Origin: Eucommia ulmoides
Lineage: Eukaryota > Streptophyta > Magnoliopsida > Garryales > Eucommiaceae
Direction: 5' to 3'
NCBI GenBank assembly: GCA_016647705.1
Contig: CM028328.1
Span: forward strand, 39,222,501 to 39,286,500
Length of the DNA: 64,000 nt
Of the stretch, positions 24,282 to 34,546 are shown piece by piece. A program made the translations under genes and the position numbers. Positions within the stretch are counted from its first letter, which is position 1; every line of letters starts with the position of its first letter. The notes under the pieces are model-generated. The model was not told where the DNA came from. It worked only from the letters and a program-made list of their open reading frames with translations, and did not search any database.

Positions 24282-24961
24282 GCTTAATAACCTGTAAAAC
24301 AAAGTTAGCAAACCTGACAAACACTCCCTCACGTGTTTCCCTCAAGATTGATGACACTCACGCTCGTGTTTCACTCAAATTTGGCTTTTACCCTTTTATG
24401 AGCTCACACTCTCTTGCTTTTTTCCACTCTTTAGTTCATTCTTTTAGTTATTTATTGAATTTAACCAACCTCTATCAACAATTTTCCTATAGCAATCCAA
24501 ACTCAACAAATCGATTCACTATGAATGAGATTTTAGGGACGAAAACAGCTTGAACAAGAAGAAACAAATGAAAGTTTATGAATTAGAATAAGAAGAAATA
24601 ATTCTCAATTCTTTTTTTTTTTGGGGGGGGGGGGGGGGCTGCTAAATTTTCAAAAAAAAAATTCTATTTTTTTATTTTTTATTTTTATTTTATTTTTTAT
24701 TTTATTTTAAATAGCAACTTTAAATCTAGATTTGAAGAAGCATAGTATTTAAACGAAAAATATGATTAGAACAAAGATGCACCGCATTTTGTTTTTCAAG
24801 ATAGGACCAAATTTGATTTAAAACAAAAAAAAAAAAACGCAATAGATCTGATGATATAATTCGGTCAGGAAAGAAAAAAAAATAGGAAGGAATAGGTATG
24901 AATAAACGGAAAAGAAAAGGATAGATGAAACCTGATTTAGACCTTACTCTGATTACCAAAT
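24282..24961 (-). other. gypsy right body: 5' leader with primer site, C16 and A/T tracts
   Basis: The primer site TGGTAATCAGAG (tRNA-Met-like) is at 24,958-24,947 on the minus strand. A G16 run at 24,623-24,638 (C16 in the element's RNA sense) next to T11 matches the G8 site in the left body. A (TTTTA)n-like stretch lies at 24,655-24,710. Confidence 0.75.
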
Positions 24962-25836
24962 TTATGCGAACCTCACCAAGGATTAGTGAGACCCGAAACC
25001 AACTTAAGGTTTCTTCGTGAGGATCGAACCAAATTAGATTTGTAAACGAATAGGTAAGAATACGAAAACACAAAATTTAGGACAAATTATCTTGACCCAA
25101 TGTTTATGAACGAAACGTGAACCAATGGTATAAGGAACGATCTTGAACCAATGATTATAACGAATCATGAACCAAAGATACAGTGTTTGAACGCCACAAG
25201 AAATTCTTGAAAAGTTCGGGAAAGTTCTGTGAAGAATTTAAGAGAAAACTCTTACAATTGTATTAATCACAAGTAATATGTTTTTTCTCATGAGATTCAA
25301 CTCTCTTAAATAGGTAGCCAACAATAAAGAAAAAAACCCGAGCTAGTGAATAATGCGCGTGAACAGTGTCAGTGAACAGTACCATGAATAGTGGGGGCCA
25401 CAATAAAAGAAAACCCTAGAGGAACAAATAATCCTAGAGAAACAAGAAAACCCTACTCCTAATCTAAAAAAGAAAGGACTAATTCCTAATCTAAAAAGGA
25501 AAGTAGACAAATTTGGCATTCATGCCTTACAAATCAGCAATAAAAATTAAAATATATAAAAATAAAGCCTATAAATAAATAAATGATCTGAATTTCACGG
25601 TCCGCACGCCTTATCCCATTCAAGTTCATGCCTAAGCCCATTCGCTTGCTTTGATGAGATGGACTAGGCCTTGATCGTCATTTGGACCTAATTTGGGCTT
25701 CATTATTTTAGACTCCACCCAAAGCTCTTAAATTAGCCCATTAAATGCTTATTTGATCTTCTTGGATCTTACCCTAGTAATAGGCCCAACGGAAACATGC
25801 AGTAGGTCCTTTGATGGTGCTTGTTGGATCTCATCA
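24962..25836 (-). repeat. gypsy array LTR C (5' LTR of the right body)
   Basis: It aligns with LTRs A and B and has the same 875-bp length as B. On the minus strand it starts TGATGAGATCC at 25,836. It still contains the remnant of the pol C-terminal frame (GPITRVRSKKIK). ATGAT at 25,837 is the candidate target duplication. Confidence 0.85.
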
Positions 25837-26120
25837 ATGATTGCAAATGATTTGTAATGATTGCCAATCATTGAACCTAGACATGTAATGATTACCAAAT
25901 CTTTGAAAGATCTTTGGAATCTTACACCATCTTGAGGATTTTGAAGGAAGATATCAAGAGGGTGACGACAAATGATCGGGGACAATAAAGAAGATCCAAA
26001 GAAGGAGATGAAAGTAATCACTTAGGGAAGACTACTTCCCCTAAGTTAGGTATATCTTCCTAAACCTCCATTGATTTTGTCTTAAATATGTATATTTTGC
26101 TTGTACATAACATGTTCATA
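25837..26120 (+). repeat. Tat/Ogre-type LTR, right part, after the nested insertion
   Basis: This resumes the LTR interrupted at 12,797. The reverse complement matches 44,925-45,560, including ATGATTG-rich palindromic stretches and the block TTAGGGAAGAC(T/C)AC...CCCCTAAGT. Homology is traceable to about 26,120; the true LTR end is not clear. Confidence 0.65.
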
Positions 26121-27580
26121 TAGTTTATATCCTTATATTTCGTATACATACATATATAAACTATGATCAAAGCAAAAGACATAAAAAAAACATGTAAAAA
26201 AAACATCAAAACGATGACAAAATCATCAAACCATATAAAAATGATTCAAAAATATCAAGAATGTCTGAGACCCTGTTAAGAACATATGAGGATTCTATAC
26301 AAAACATCTATCACACCATGAGTTGTGCATAGTCTCTGTAATTCTCTCATGAACACATCAAATCGAACTCTATTCAACTGTTAATCTACCTATATACTGT
26401 TGATAATTGACTTTACTTTATGCTAAACGTCAAGATCACAGCCTGGCACTAAGTCTTTCGGCTAGTGGACTGACACCATATATATATATATATATATATA
26501 TAAAATACACTGACGGACCCTTGTGGATAAAAATTCGGGATAAAAAGAGGACCTCTATTCCTTCAGATATATGTGTGCACCTTCTTTAGAAACCTTTCAG
26601 TCTTTCTTAGTTACAATTAGGACTGGCATATGTATTATTTATTTATTTATTATTTTTTTAACTAACAACTCAAATATAAACACTAATCTTGTCTAAAACA
26701 AATGAGTTCGGTTGAGGTGTTCTTGACATAATCAAAGAGATCGTTCATATATCATAGTATGGTTCATATTTTGTTTAATAATAAAATCAAATAAATTTAG
26801 TTTTAACTTGCATAAATGAACTATGTGCTAACTTGATTATTACTGATCTGAGATACTTAGCAACCCACGTATGGGTTCGGTCACCTATCTAAATAAAAAT
26901 TAGTTCATCTCTGAATAGCGGAACTACATATTAACCTGATTCCCCATGGTTACCGGAATATATAAGCAACCTTTATAAGGTTCTGTCATTAAAAAATACC
27001 AAAAATATTTGTTTTCATTTCATATATAGTTATTGGGTTGTCGCTACTAGTTTAGTTTTAGTTTACCTGCTTTTGATTACATCATAAAAATGCATAAAAA
27101 AGACAAAAACTTTAAAAAAAAAAAAAGAAAAAAAAAAAGAATTATTTTGTTAACAAAAAAGAAAGAAAGTTACTTGGATTTTGTTTAAAAGTGAATATCT
27201 ATTTAGACTGAGGAACCATCTTCGGAAGGGTGTCTTGGGGTGCGTAAAACCTTCCCATAGCATAACGAATTCCCAAACTTAAAGAAATATCTTGTATAAG
27301 ACCTTTACGAGTCAAAACACGGGCTATTTCAAAATAAAAAATGAATTTCCAAAATCTCGGTGACCTACCACACCATTTAACCCATACTAGGTGGCAACTC
27401 CTTTTCAAACATAAATACTAACCCAAACAACATTTTTAAAACTGAATTCTAGAAAATCCCATGAAAATCATTTTATAAAATGAACTGATTTGAGGATTTA
27501 GAGGGGGGAATGAAAACTAGTTTTTCTCTTCTTCCCGATCTCTACTTCCTCTACTTTCAAAAATTCGGGGTGCGTTAATA
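26121..27580. other. non-coding region, probable end of Tat-type LTR and 3' UTR
   Basis: No gene is supported. It contains an (AT)13 microsatellite at 26,478-26,503, a GAACTACA motif unit at 26,921 and poly-A patches near 27,110-27,140. The text ACTAGGTGGCAACTCC near 27,390 resembles the end-of-LTR/primer-site region of Tat-type elements (weak). Confidence 0.4.
26478..26503. repeat. (AT)13 microsatellite
   Basis: Uninterrupted alternating A and T. Confidence 0.95.
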
Positions 27581-27585
27581 GATGA

Positions 27586-27785
27586 GAGGTGTTTTTATCC
27601 GTATGATTTTACTTCACGTTGTCCATAATTGGTGGGAGGTGTTTTTATCTACATGGTTTTACTCCATATTCTCCATAATAGGCGGGAGGTGTTTTTATTT
27701 ACATGATTTTTTTTCCATGTTCTCGATAATAGGCGGGACATGCATATTTTCCTATTTTCTATAATAAGCAAATAGTTTCAATGTC
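27586..27785 (+). repeat. 50-bp tandem repeat, about 3.5 copies
   Basis: GAGGTGTTTTTAT starts at 27,586, 27,636 and 27,686, exactly 50 bp apart, and a decayed unit starts near 27,737. Each unit ends in a variant of CCATAATAGGCGG. The open frame here is only the translation of the repeat. Confidence 0.9.
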
Positions 27786-28462
27786 TTCTAACCTCGTAGA
27801 AGGTTGGGCATCAAACTACATTGACTTGATTCTTGGTACAACCGAGATAGGTAGGAAGTCCCGAGTAGGCCCGGTCTAAATTTAGGAAATATGACGATCA
27901 ATTTTCTCTGCCCCTACCCTATGGCGTATCTTCTCTAGGATTGGTTAGTTAAACCTCCTCAAAAGCCTTGATCCTAGCCTCTGATGGCAGGATTTTGTAT
28001 TTACTTTTCTTTATCTGTCGTAGGTGGCGAGAGCTTTGATCTTAACCTCTCATGGTAAGAATTCAGTATTTACTTTTCTCCTCCACTCCCATAATGGACG
28101 AGGACTTGTTTGAACTACATTTGATCTGATCTTCGACATATGTTAAGGTACATAGGCAACTGCCGAGATAGTTTGCTTGCAAGTACTTCCAAAGGTTTAT
28201 TGTTTTTCTTCGTCTCCCTGATACAACCATGGACATGGGCTGCCTGTATTGCACTTTTCACTTTCCTCGCTATTTAGCAATGGGTTTTTTGGTGTTTCAG
28301 GGCCCAGAGTGCTGTGGAAACACCATTTTAATTTATTTCCTTTAAAAGGTTGACCTTGTCCGATCAAGGTTCGGTGCTTTGTTCAATCTCTGTGGAATAA
28401 AATGACGTGTGTCTCCTGTCTTTGTCATTACGAGTAAACTCACATAACAAAGAGGGGGTAGT
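27786..28462 (+). other. Tat/Ogre-type 3' UTR with GAACTACA units and polypurine tract
   Basis: GAACTACA-type units occur at 27,813 and 28,112. The end, from about 28,405, is collinear with 11,664-11,719. The tract ACAAAGAGGGGGTAGT at 28,447-28,462 directly precedes an LTR start and fits a polypurine tract. No gene is seen. Confidence 0.55.
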
Positions 28463-29483
28463 TGTAGACGTCGCATTTTGTCCCGGTTGTTTTGCATGTA
28501 ATAAAAGTTCTGGGTCTAAAGTGAAAATTTGGGTAAACTTTAAACCAATATTTAAAGGGACGTTTTTTTTCCCTTGGATTCTCATGTTTAATTTTTTTCA
28601 TAATGGTTTAATATAAGAAAAGAAAACTAAAAATCAGTAATTTAGAGGTTATAAAGGTTTTGGGCCAAAATTAATTTTTTTAAAAGTTAATTTCAGTCCT
28701 AATTGATTAAATCGGAAATGAATTTTCATAAAATAACACTTTTGAGATAAATAATTGCGGTTTTCCACCTTTAATTTTAAGAAATTTTGCTTCTAACACA
28801 TAATTTGTATTTTTGCCCCAAAATTGTGTTTTTCATTAGTTTTATCAAATTGGCGACCAATTGCATTTCATTTTTTAAAATTGATAATTCAATCATATAT
28901 TAAACATTTTAATTACATAATTTTCATTTTAATTTAATGAAAAAAAAATTGTATTTTATTAACAAAAATCACCAAATTCATTGCATATGCACCTCCCGGG
29001 AATGAGAAGAAGCATAGGATGCCACCTCGGAAGTTGCGATAGAAACCTAGGGAGTGACCCAATTCTTTAACAAATATGCTAATAATTAGGAAGTTGGGTT
29101 TTGAAGGTTAACCACTCCATTCTTGAAATAGGGGGTTTAAAAAGACAATAATCATGACATAGAGGGTAGCCACCCACTAAATAGGGTGGTTGACCCGAAC
29201 TACATCTTCTGGGCACTCACCAGGGTATACTCCCTAGTGAATGTATGGAACGTGGCTGTATAGAAATAGGCAACCATATTCCTCATTGATCATACTTTCT
29301 TACCACCTACACACTCGCATGCACCATACACTCTCATACTCTTGCAAGAATACTTACTCTCTCTAAAATTCTCTTAGATTGGCTTTTTATTTCCACAGAA
29401 AAACAAAAGAAAAATCTTTATAAAAAGATAAAAGAAAGAAGAAAATAAGAAAAAGAAGAAGAAAAATGAAGAAAAATAGAAGG
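28463..29483 (+). repeat. second Tat/Ogre-type LTR (start), truncated on the right
   Basis: It begins TGTAGACGTCGCATTTTGTC after the polypurine tract and parallels the LTR at 11,720, but it is strongly diverged. It contains another GAACTACA unit at 29,197 and a promoter-like TC-rich stretch near 29,310-29,380. A different LTR interrupts it at 29,484. Confidence 0.6.
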
Positions 29484-30098
29484 TGTAACAACCCCGTTTC
29501 TCATAGCCGCCACTCAGTTTTTCCTAAAGAGAATCAACCAATAACAATGTAACTTGGACAACATATATATACAACACACTTGGAATTTTTATTTTTTTTA
29601 GTTTATTACTAACTCCAAATACAACGATTATACATATACAACCATTCCATAATGAACCTACAAAAGTCTGAAACCTTTATTACCAACAACTGCATAAAAA
29701 ACAACACCATCTTCTAACTATATCTAGTGTCAGTAGTGGACCTGTCTATAACTGGAGTACCTGAGACCAAATATTTTATCGATGTACTGTCTTCATAATA
29801 TAAAAATAATTTATAAATCAAGAAAATTTATCAAACACCACTTTTCAAAATAGAATATAACCATAGTGAACAGTATTGAAATTCACAGATATCATCATAA
29901 TAAAACAACTAAATTTAAAGAAACTGATCAAATAATAAAATACCACAAAACATATACTTCCCTACTAAAGTTCTAAAATCCAAATTTAAAATATAAAAGT
30001 GACCCCCTAAAAATTTTAAATATCACACTAGACCCAATTATTTTTTAAATGTTACAAAGTGCAATTAAAAATATGACATGCAATAATTGGGTCTTACA
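29484..30098 (-). repeat. chromovirus-type LTR (minus strand), adjacent to a polypurine tract
   Basis: The ends are TGTAACAACC (29,484) and ...GTCTTACA (30,098), giving TG/CA on either strand. To the right, minus-strand AGGGGGGAAGGAT is a polypurine tract preceded by TTCGAGACGAAAT. That segment is typical of the end of chromovirus pol (Del/Reina-like). No target duplication is visible, so this is a 3' LTR whose body on the right has decayed. Confidence 0.65.
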
Positions 30099-30507
30099 AT
30101 CCTTCCCCCCTAAATAATTTCGTCTCGAAATTTAATTGAACTAGACAAACAAATGTGGATATAATGTAGTTCTTAATACAAATGTACTATACACTAGTCA
30201 AGTAAAATGACTCGAAACTCACGTTTCGAACTCACAACTCAACAACTTTTTATTTACATGGAAAATTATTTGTATTATTGTGGACCATAGGATAAGTTTT
30301 TGAAAAGATCGGTTTAAAGGTGTTTACTACCTTTTATGTAAATCATCAAACTATATTTTCGTATTAGATTGTGGAAAAAAATATTGATAAAAATGGACAG
30401 TTTTATGGTGTTTAATGGATCATGTAAAAATTTTATGTGTAGAGATTAGTTTTTATTATGCTGCTATGTCATGGTTGTCTCGTCAAGAAGATATGTCCAG
30501 CGAGATG
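30099..30507 (-). other. decayed 3' end of chromovirus pol and polypurine tract
   Basis: On the minus strand the polypurine tract (30,099-30,111) follows a TTTCGAGACGAAAT segment. Beyond this no coding similarity can be followed. Confidence 0.45.
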
Positions 30508-30800
30508 TTGTTGATTTAACAGGAGAAATTGAATATGAAATTGAGTATTGATATGTTGTGTTGAGACTTGTCAGAAGAGCAAGTCCTGCAGGTGATAAAA
30601 ATATGTTGTTGATTTGACAGGAAAAGTTGAATATGAAATTGAGTATTGATATATTGTGTTTAGAACTGTCAGGATGGCAAGTCTTGTAAGTGATAAAAAT
30701 ATTTTGTTGATTTGGCAGAAGAAGTTGAATATGAAATTTATTATGATATATTGTATTGAGACCTGATAGGAGGACAAGTTCTGCAGGTAGTTGATATGAT
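30508..30800. repeat. about 100-bp tandem repeat, 3 copies
   Basis: TTGTTGATTT starts at 30,508, 30,606 and 30,714. Each unit continues with GA(A/G)TTGAATATGAAATT and a TCCTGCAGGTGATAA-like end. Spacing is 98 and 108 bp. Two open frames here are repeat translations. Confidence 0.85.
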
Positions 30801-30844
30801 AACTCTCGATCGTAACGTAAAACAATCATATGACTATTAAGTAA

Positions 30845-31090
30845 GTATGGTTTTTTATTATATAAAAGTGAGTTGATTTATTTATTTAAATTCGGTTGTT
30901 CTATAATATTTGAGGAATTTTGATATTTTCCCAGTACGGTAATATGTGTTGAAAATAGATTTTGACAAAAAAATACTTGATCCATAAATTATTTTTGTAT
31001 TATGAAGACAATACACTGATAAAATATTTAGATAGATATTGGTCCACTAGTAGCGATAGGTAGGATCAGAGTATGGGGTAATTGTTGAGA
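30845..31090 (+). repeat. inverted, diverged partial copy of the 29,484-30,098 LTR
   Basis: Its reverse complement aligns with about 29,715-29,960. Shared blocks include CTTGAT..ATAAATTATTTTT, TATTATGAAGACA and GATAAAATATTT. The two copies face each other across about 750 bp. Confidence 0.6.
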
Positions 31091-31224
31091 CATTTTGGGG
31101 ATTTTATATTATAGTTTTATATACATTTTACGTTAATATTTACTTTGAGCTTAAATAATATTTTATCAAATTTAAGTAAGGGAATTTTATGTAATATTTT
31201 TATACATGTTACGTGAATTTTGAA

Positions 31225-31570
31225 CTTTTGAGACGAAATATCATTTATGTGTTTGAAATGTATTTATATGTTTGAGACATAATTATGTGATTAAAATGTA
31301 TTTAAATATTTGAGACGTATTTGATTTTTGTAGTTTGACACGTATTTATGCGTTTCGAGGTGTATTTATGTGGTTGACACACATTTATATGTTTTGAGAC
31401 GTATTTATGTGGTTAACACGTAATTATGTGTTTCGAAACATATTTATATGGTTGGGATATATTTTTGTGTTTTGAGATGTATTTATATGATTGAGACGTA
31501 TTTAGGTGTTTTGAGATGAATTTATGTAGTTGAGAGGTATTTATGCGTTTTCAAACGTATTTCAAGTTTG
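31225..31570 (+). repeat. minisatellite, about 21-bp unit, about 16 diverged copies
   Basis: The unit is approximately TTTGAGACGTATTTATGTGGT, alternating between (G/T)TTGAGACGTATTTATGTG and TTGACACGTATTTATGTG forms. Individual units differ at several positions, so the array is old. Confidence 0.8.
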
Positions 31571-32008
31571 GATTTTGTTGATATCTATGAAAAATTTTAC
31601 GAGATTATGAATTAAATTAGAATTTTAATGTGGATATTGGAGATGATTATTTTTAGTCTCCTGAGACAGTCCACGAGAAATTTGAGTTATTTACTGGTTA
31701 TGATCTTGGTTGCAAATATGTTGGATTGAATGTTAGTTGAAATTGATCGATGTTGGTTATGAGATATGGTAGGGGACTTGAAAAGTTATACCAAGGAAGA
31801 AAATTATTGAAGTCATGGACCTGTTGACATTGAGATAGACCCATTCCAAGTGAGACTACCGTGATATTTTAAAAATATATTTGTTGGTTGTATATAGACA
31901 TATATATTTATTGCTATTTTTATTAGAGTAGTATAGCGAAAACATTTAGAAATATAAGATCATTTGGCAATTGGTTATCTGTGTTAGGTGTTACCGATCA
32001 AAGTACAC
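31571..32008. other. host sequence of the Athila-like insertion, no gene seen
   Basis: No coding similarity was found. It ends in TACAC (32,004-32,008), the left target duplication. The same host sequence continues at 37,561-37,670 and then at 39,009. Confidence 0.5.
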
Positions 32009-33437
32009 TGATAGGTGTACATCACCTATCTATTTCCAATCCAAACATTGTTAGTTTTCGAGTATGTTTAGTACGTTTTAATATATTTTTATGTGTTTTT
32101 GTATAAATCAGGTGTTTGAGGTGAAAACGGATTAAAAACGATCACATCGAATCAAAGACAGTGAAAGAACGGTGGAAAAAGGGCAAAGAAACTAAAATTC
32201 AGAACCTACAGCCACAGCCGCAGGGGTCAAAGTACAGAGAAGGCCTTAACTTACTACAAATCCACCACCACCACAACAGTGAAACTACTAGAAGAAACAA
32301 AGAAGTCCGCTGCCTCAGCGGACAAATCCACCGCTTAGGCGATGAAACTACAAAGAGGTCCTGAATCCACCGCCTCTTCCATTGCTGTGGCGATCACTGA
32401 ACCGACCTACCTACCACCGTGGCGATCCCTCTACACCAGATTTTAGATATTTATTAGATATTTTTCCCTATTTATACTCCTTTTTCTCCTCTCTTCTGGC
32501 GATTAGATCCCCATTAGGGTTAGTATATTTTAGAGGTTTTGGGAGTGCTCATTCAAATTCTAAGGAGAAGATCACGTTGCAAAGAAGAGGGAGCGATATC
32601 GAAATGTTTTTAGCGACAAATCTTCGGACTATGCTAAGTTTCTCTCATTCCTTTAATTCTTAATTTAGGATTGTTGTTTGAGCATGTTTAGCTCATTTTT
32701 AATTATATAAATGGCTATGATCATGAGCTAAATGGGTTTTTGTCTATGGATTAATATATTTATGAAAATGTAGTTTTGTTTGAGTTTGTGTTTCGTTAAT
32801 GTGTGTTTTATAATAATTTCGATTGTGTTTGTCGTGTTGTCATGTTATTATGCTTATTTAGATAATTAGAGAATACGGGATTTGACACTCGGGAGAGGTA
32901 ACCTCGAATTCGGATTAGGGTAAACACAACACGACAATCTAACGACTCGGGAGGGCGTTAGAAAGTGTGCAATCAATGACGTTGGGGCAAGACTCACGTG
33001 ACCTAGCGTTGTTAAGATATTGAGGGGGACTTCTTCGTTGATGTGAAATCATGTATTCACTTATCTTACACTCGGGAGAGGTGGCGAGTGATTTTACGAA
33101 CCGATATTATCAGATACCCGAACACTATTAACGTAAACTAAAACGAGACCAAACACATTTTTGTAAATAAAGTTAATCCTTAGGCAATATCTTCCCTTAA
33201 CTGTCTCATATTAGTATTAGCATAGTTAATTTAATTAGTTTAATTAACTTAGTAGTAGTATTTATTAATTAAACTACATTTGTTTTAGCCTAGATAAAGT
33301 TTGGTCATGACAATTACGGTACTCGATAATAGTCACAACCAATCCCTATGGACACGATAACCCTAACTCTCTCGATCTATACTAAAACATGAATTTGTAT
33401 ACTTGCAAGTAAAAGTAGAGACGTATTTATACTACCA
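32009..33437 (+). repeat. Athila-like 5' LTR
   Basis: It begins TGATAGGTGTACATCACC and ends CTACCA. It aligns throughout with 36,107-37,555 and, in reverse and more diverged, with 53,913-55,810. It carries GC-rich CCACCGCC.TAGG-type motifs near 32,300-32,420 and a TATTTATACTCC possible TATA region near 32,468. Confidence 0.85.
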
Positions 33438-33443
33438 AGTTTT

Positions 33444-33461
33444 TGGCACCATTGCCGGGGA
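33444..33461 (+). other. primer-binding site for tRNA-Asp
   Basis: TGGCACCATTGCCGGGGA lies 6 bp after the LTR. It matches the tRNA-Asp-complementary site used by Athila-group elements (TGGCGCCGTTGCCGGGGA) except for two G-to-A changes. Confidence 0.85.
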
Positions 33462-33586
33462 TTTGTATTTGAGATTTATTATTGATATTATTAGTAAATG
33501 ACCCGATTTTACTTTAGGTATTTTTAGTGTTTATAATTTTTTCTTTGTAGTTTTTGTTTTTGTTTTCACTTGCAGGGTGTTTGAAG

Positions 33587-34546
33587 ATGCTAGATCAACA
33601 GGTGCTCTTGCATTTTTTTCAATGGGATTCCGAGCCACTTTATAGTGCTTGGGATCGATATAAGGAATTGTTGTTCCGGTTTTCAAACCATGATTTCCTG
33701 AGGGAATGTTAGCTCTTCCATTTCCTTGATGAGTTACAAGCCGCAACTAGAATATGGGTGGAAAGAAGAAATGGTACCCCCTCTTTCTACAACCTAACCG
33801 CAGACGAAGTCATTTGGTCGTTGGAGAAAATGGCTGCCTGTGATTATCAAAGTTGGAATCATTCATCGAGTCACCATAGCTCGGGGGATCTTTCCAATAC
33901 CATGGCTCAATGGCTAAACATTCGGGATTACAATGTGGAGTCTTCCCCCAATCAGAAAGAAATGCTCGTAATCGTTATCGGAGAAACTCAGAGATTGTTG
34001 AGGGAGATATATAACCGGATCAACGAGCATAAGGATCATCTTTCTCATATCGAGACAGTCTGCACCGACATCGATGAGACCATAATGTCTTTGTAGATGC
34101 AAATCGATCATCTTCTTTGCTTCGTTGAGGTCGAGACAGAAGCGGTGGCGCTGAGAGACGAACAAACTGAATCCAATTTTGAAAGCCACTAGGAGGAAAC
34201 GGATACAAGCGGGAGGTACTTGGGTGAGAGCGTTGAAAATTCACATATTAATCGTTGTGAATTTTCACCGTTTGAATTCCAGCTCGTGACGCTGCACTCG
34301 ATCCAAGACGATCACATCTACGCGGATCCGATGTGGCTCACTTATCCTTTGCCGTCGATAGCAACGTCCTTTCATGCCCACCAAGTACATGAGCCGGTGA
34401 GACATATCATTGAAAGATCAAGCCGAACAAAGCAACATATTGCCAAGCTTGAGGGCGTTGATAACCAAGACCCATATGTAGTGTTATTTGACACGTACTA
34501 TAGGCAAAAGCCGCTCTTTAATGAGCACTTCGGCGTGTCGAGCTAA
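33587..34546 (+). pseudogene. Athila-like gag-derived frame with novel C-terminal half
   Basis: One continuous 320-codon frame starts at ATG 33,587 and ends at TAA 34,544-34,546. It is broken by in-frame TAG at 33,710, 34,094 and 34,190. Residues 15-95 match the Athila gag helical core: SEPLYSAWDRYKELLFRF, LDELQAATRIWVE, and ADEVIWSLEKMA with 'CDYQSW'. The C-terminal half (from about residue 170) is acidic with a possible coiled coil ('EIYNRINEHKDHLSHIE') and ends in 'DPYVVLFDTYYRQKP'; I recognise no domain there. The product would have been a structural or packaging protein. Three stops make it a pseudogene unless read through. Confidence 0.65.

Larger units (their letters stand above)
12798..25836 (-). 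mobile_element. Ty3/gypsy tandem array: LTR-body-LTR-body-LTR, chromovirus/CRM-like
   Basis: Three related LTRs (12,798-13,677; 18,844-19,718; 24,962-25,836) alternate with two gag-pol bodies, all on the minus strand. The middle LTR serves as 5' LTR for the left body (primer site adjacent at 18,829-18,840) and as 3' LTR for the right body (polypurine tract adjacent at 19,719-19,732). Candidate 5-bp target duplications ATGAT lie at 12,793-12,797 and 25,837-25,841, outside the whole array, so it behaves as one inserted unit. This order is expected from unequal LTR-LTR recombination. Domain order gag-PR-RT-RH-IN defines Ty3/gypsy. Both bodies carry stops and frameshifts. Confidence 0.85.

Noticed and set aside
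27582..27764. Repetitive 60-codon protein
   Set aside because: It is a direct translation of the 50-bp tandem repeat.
11720..28463. The LTRs at 11,720 and 28,463 as the two LTRs of one element
   Set aside because: Their starts match but the rest is too diverged, and each is preceded by its own 3' UTR-type repeats. Two separate old 3' LTRs fit better.
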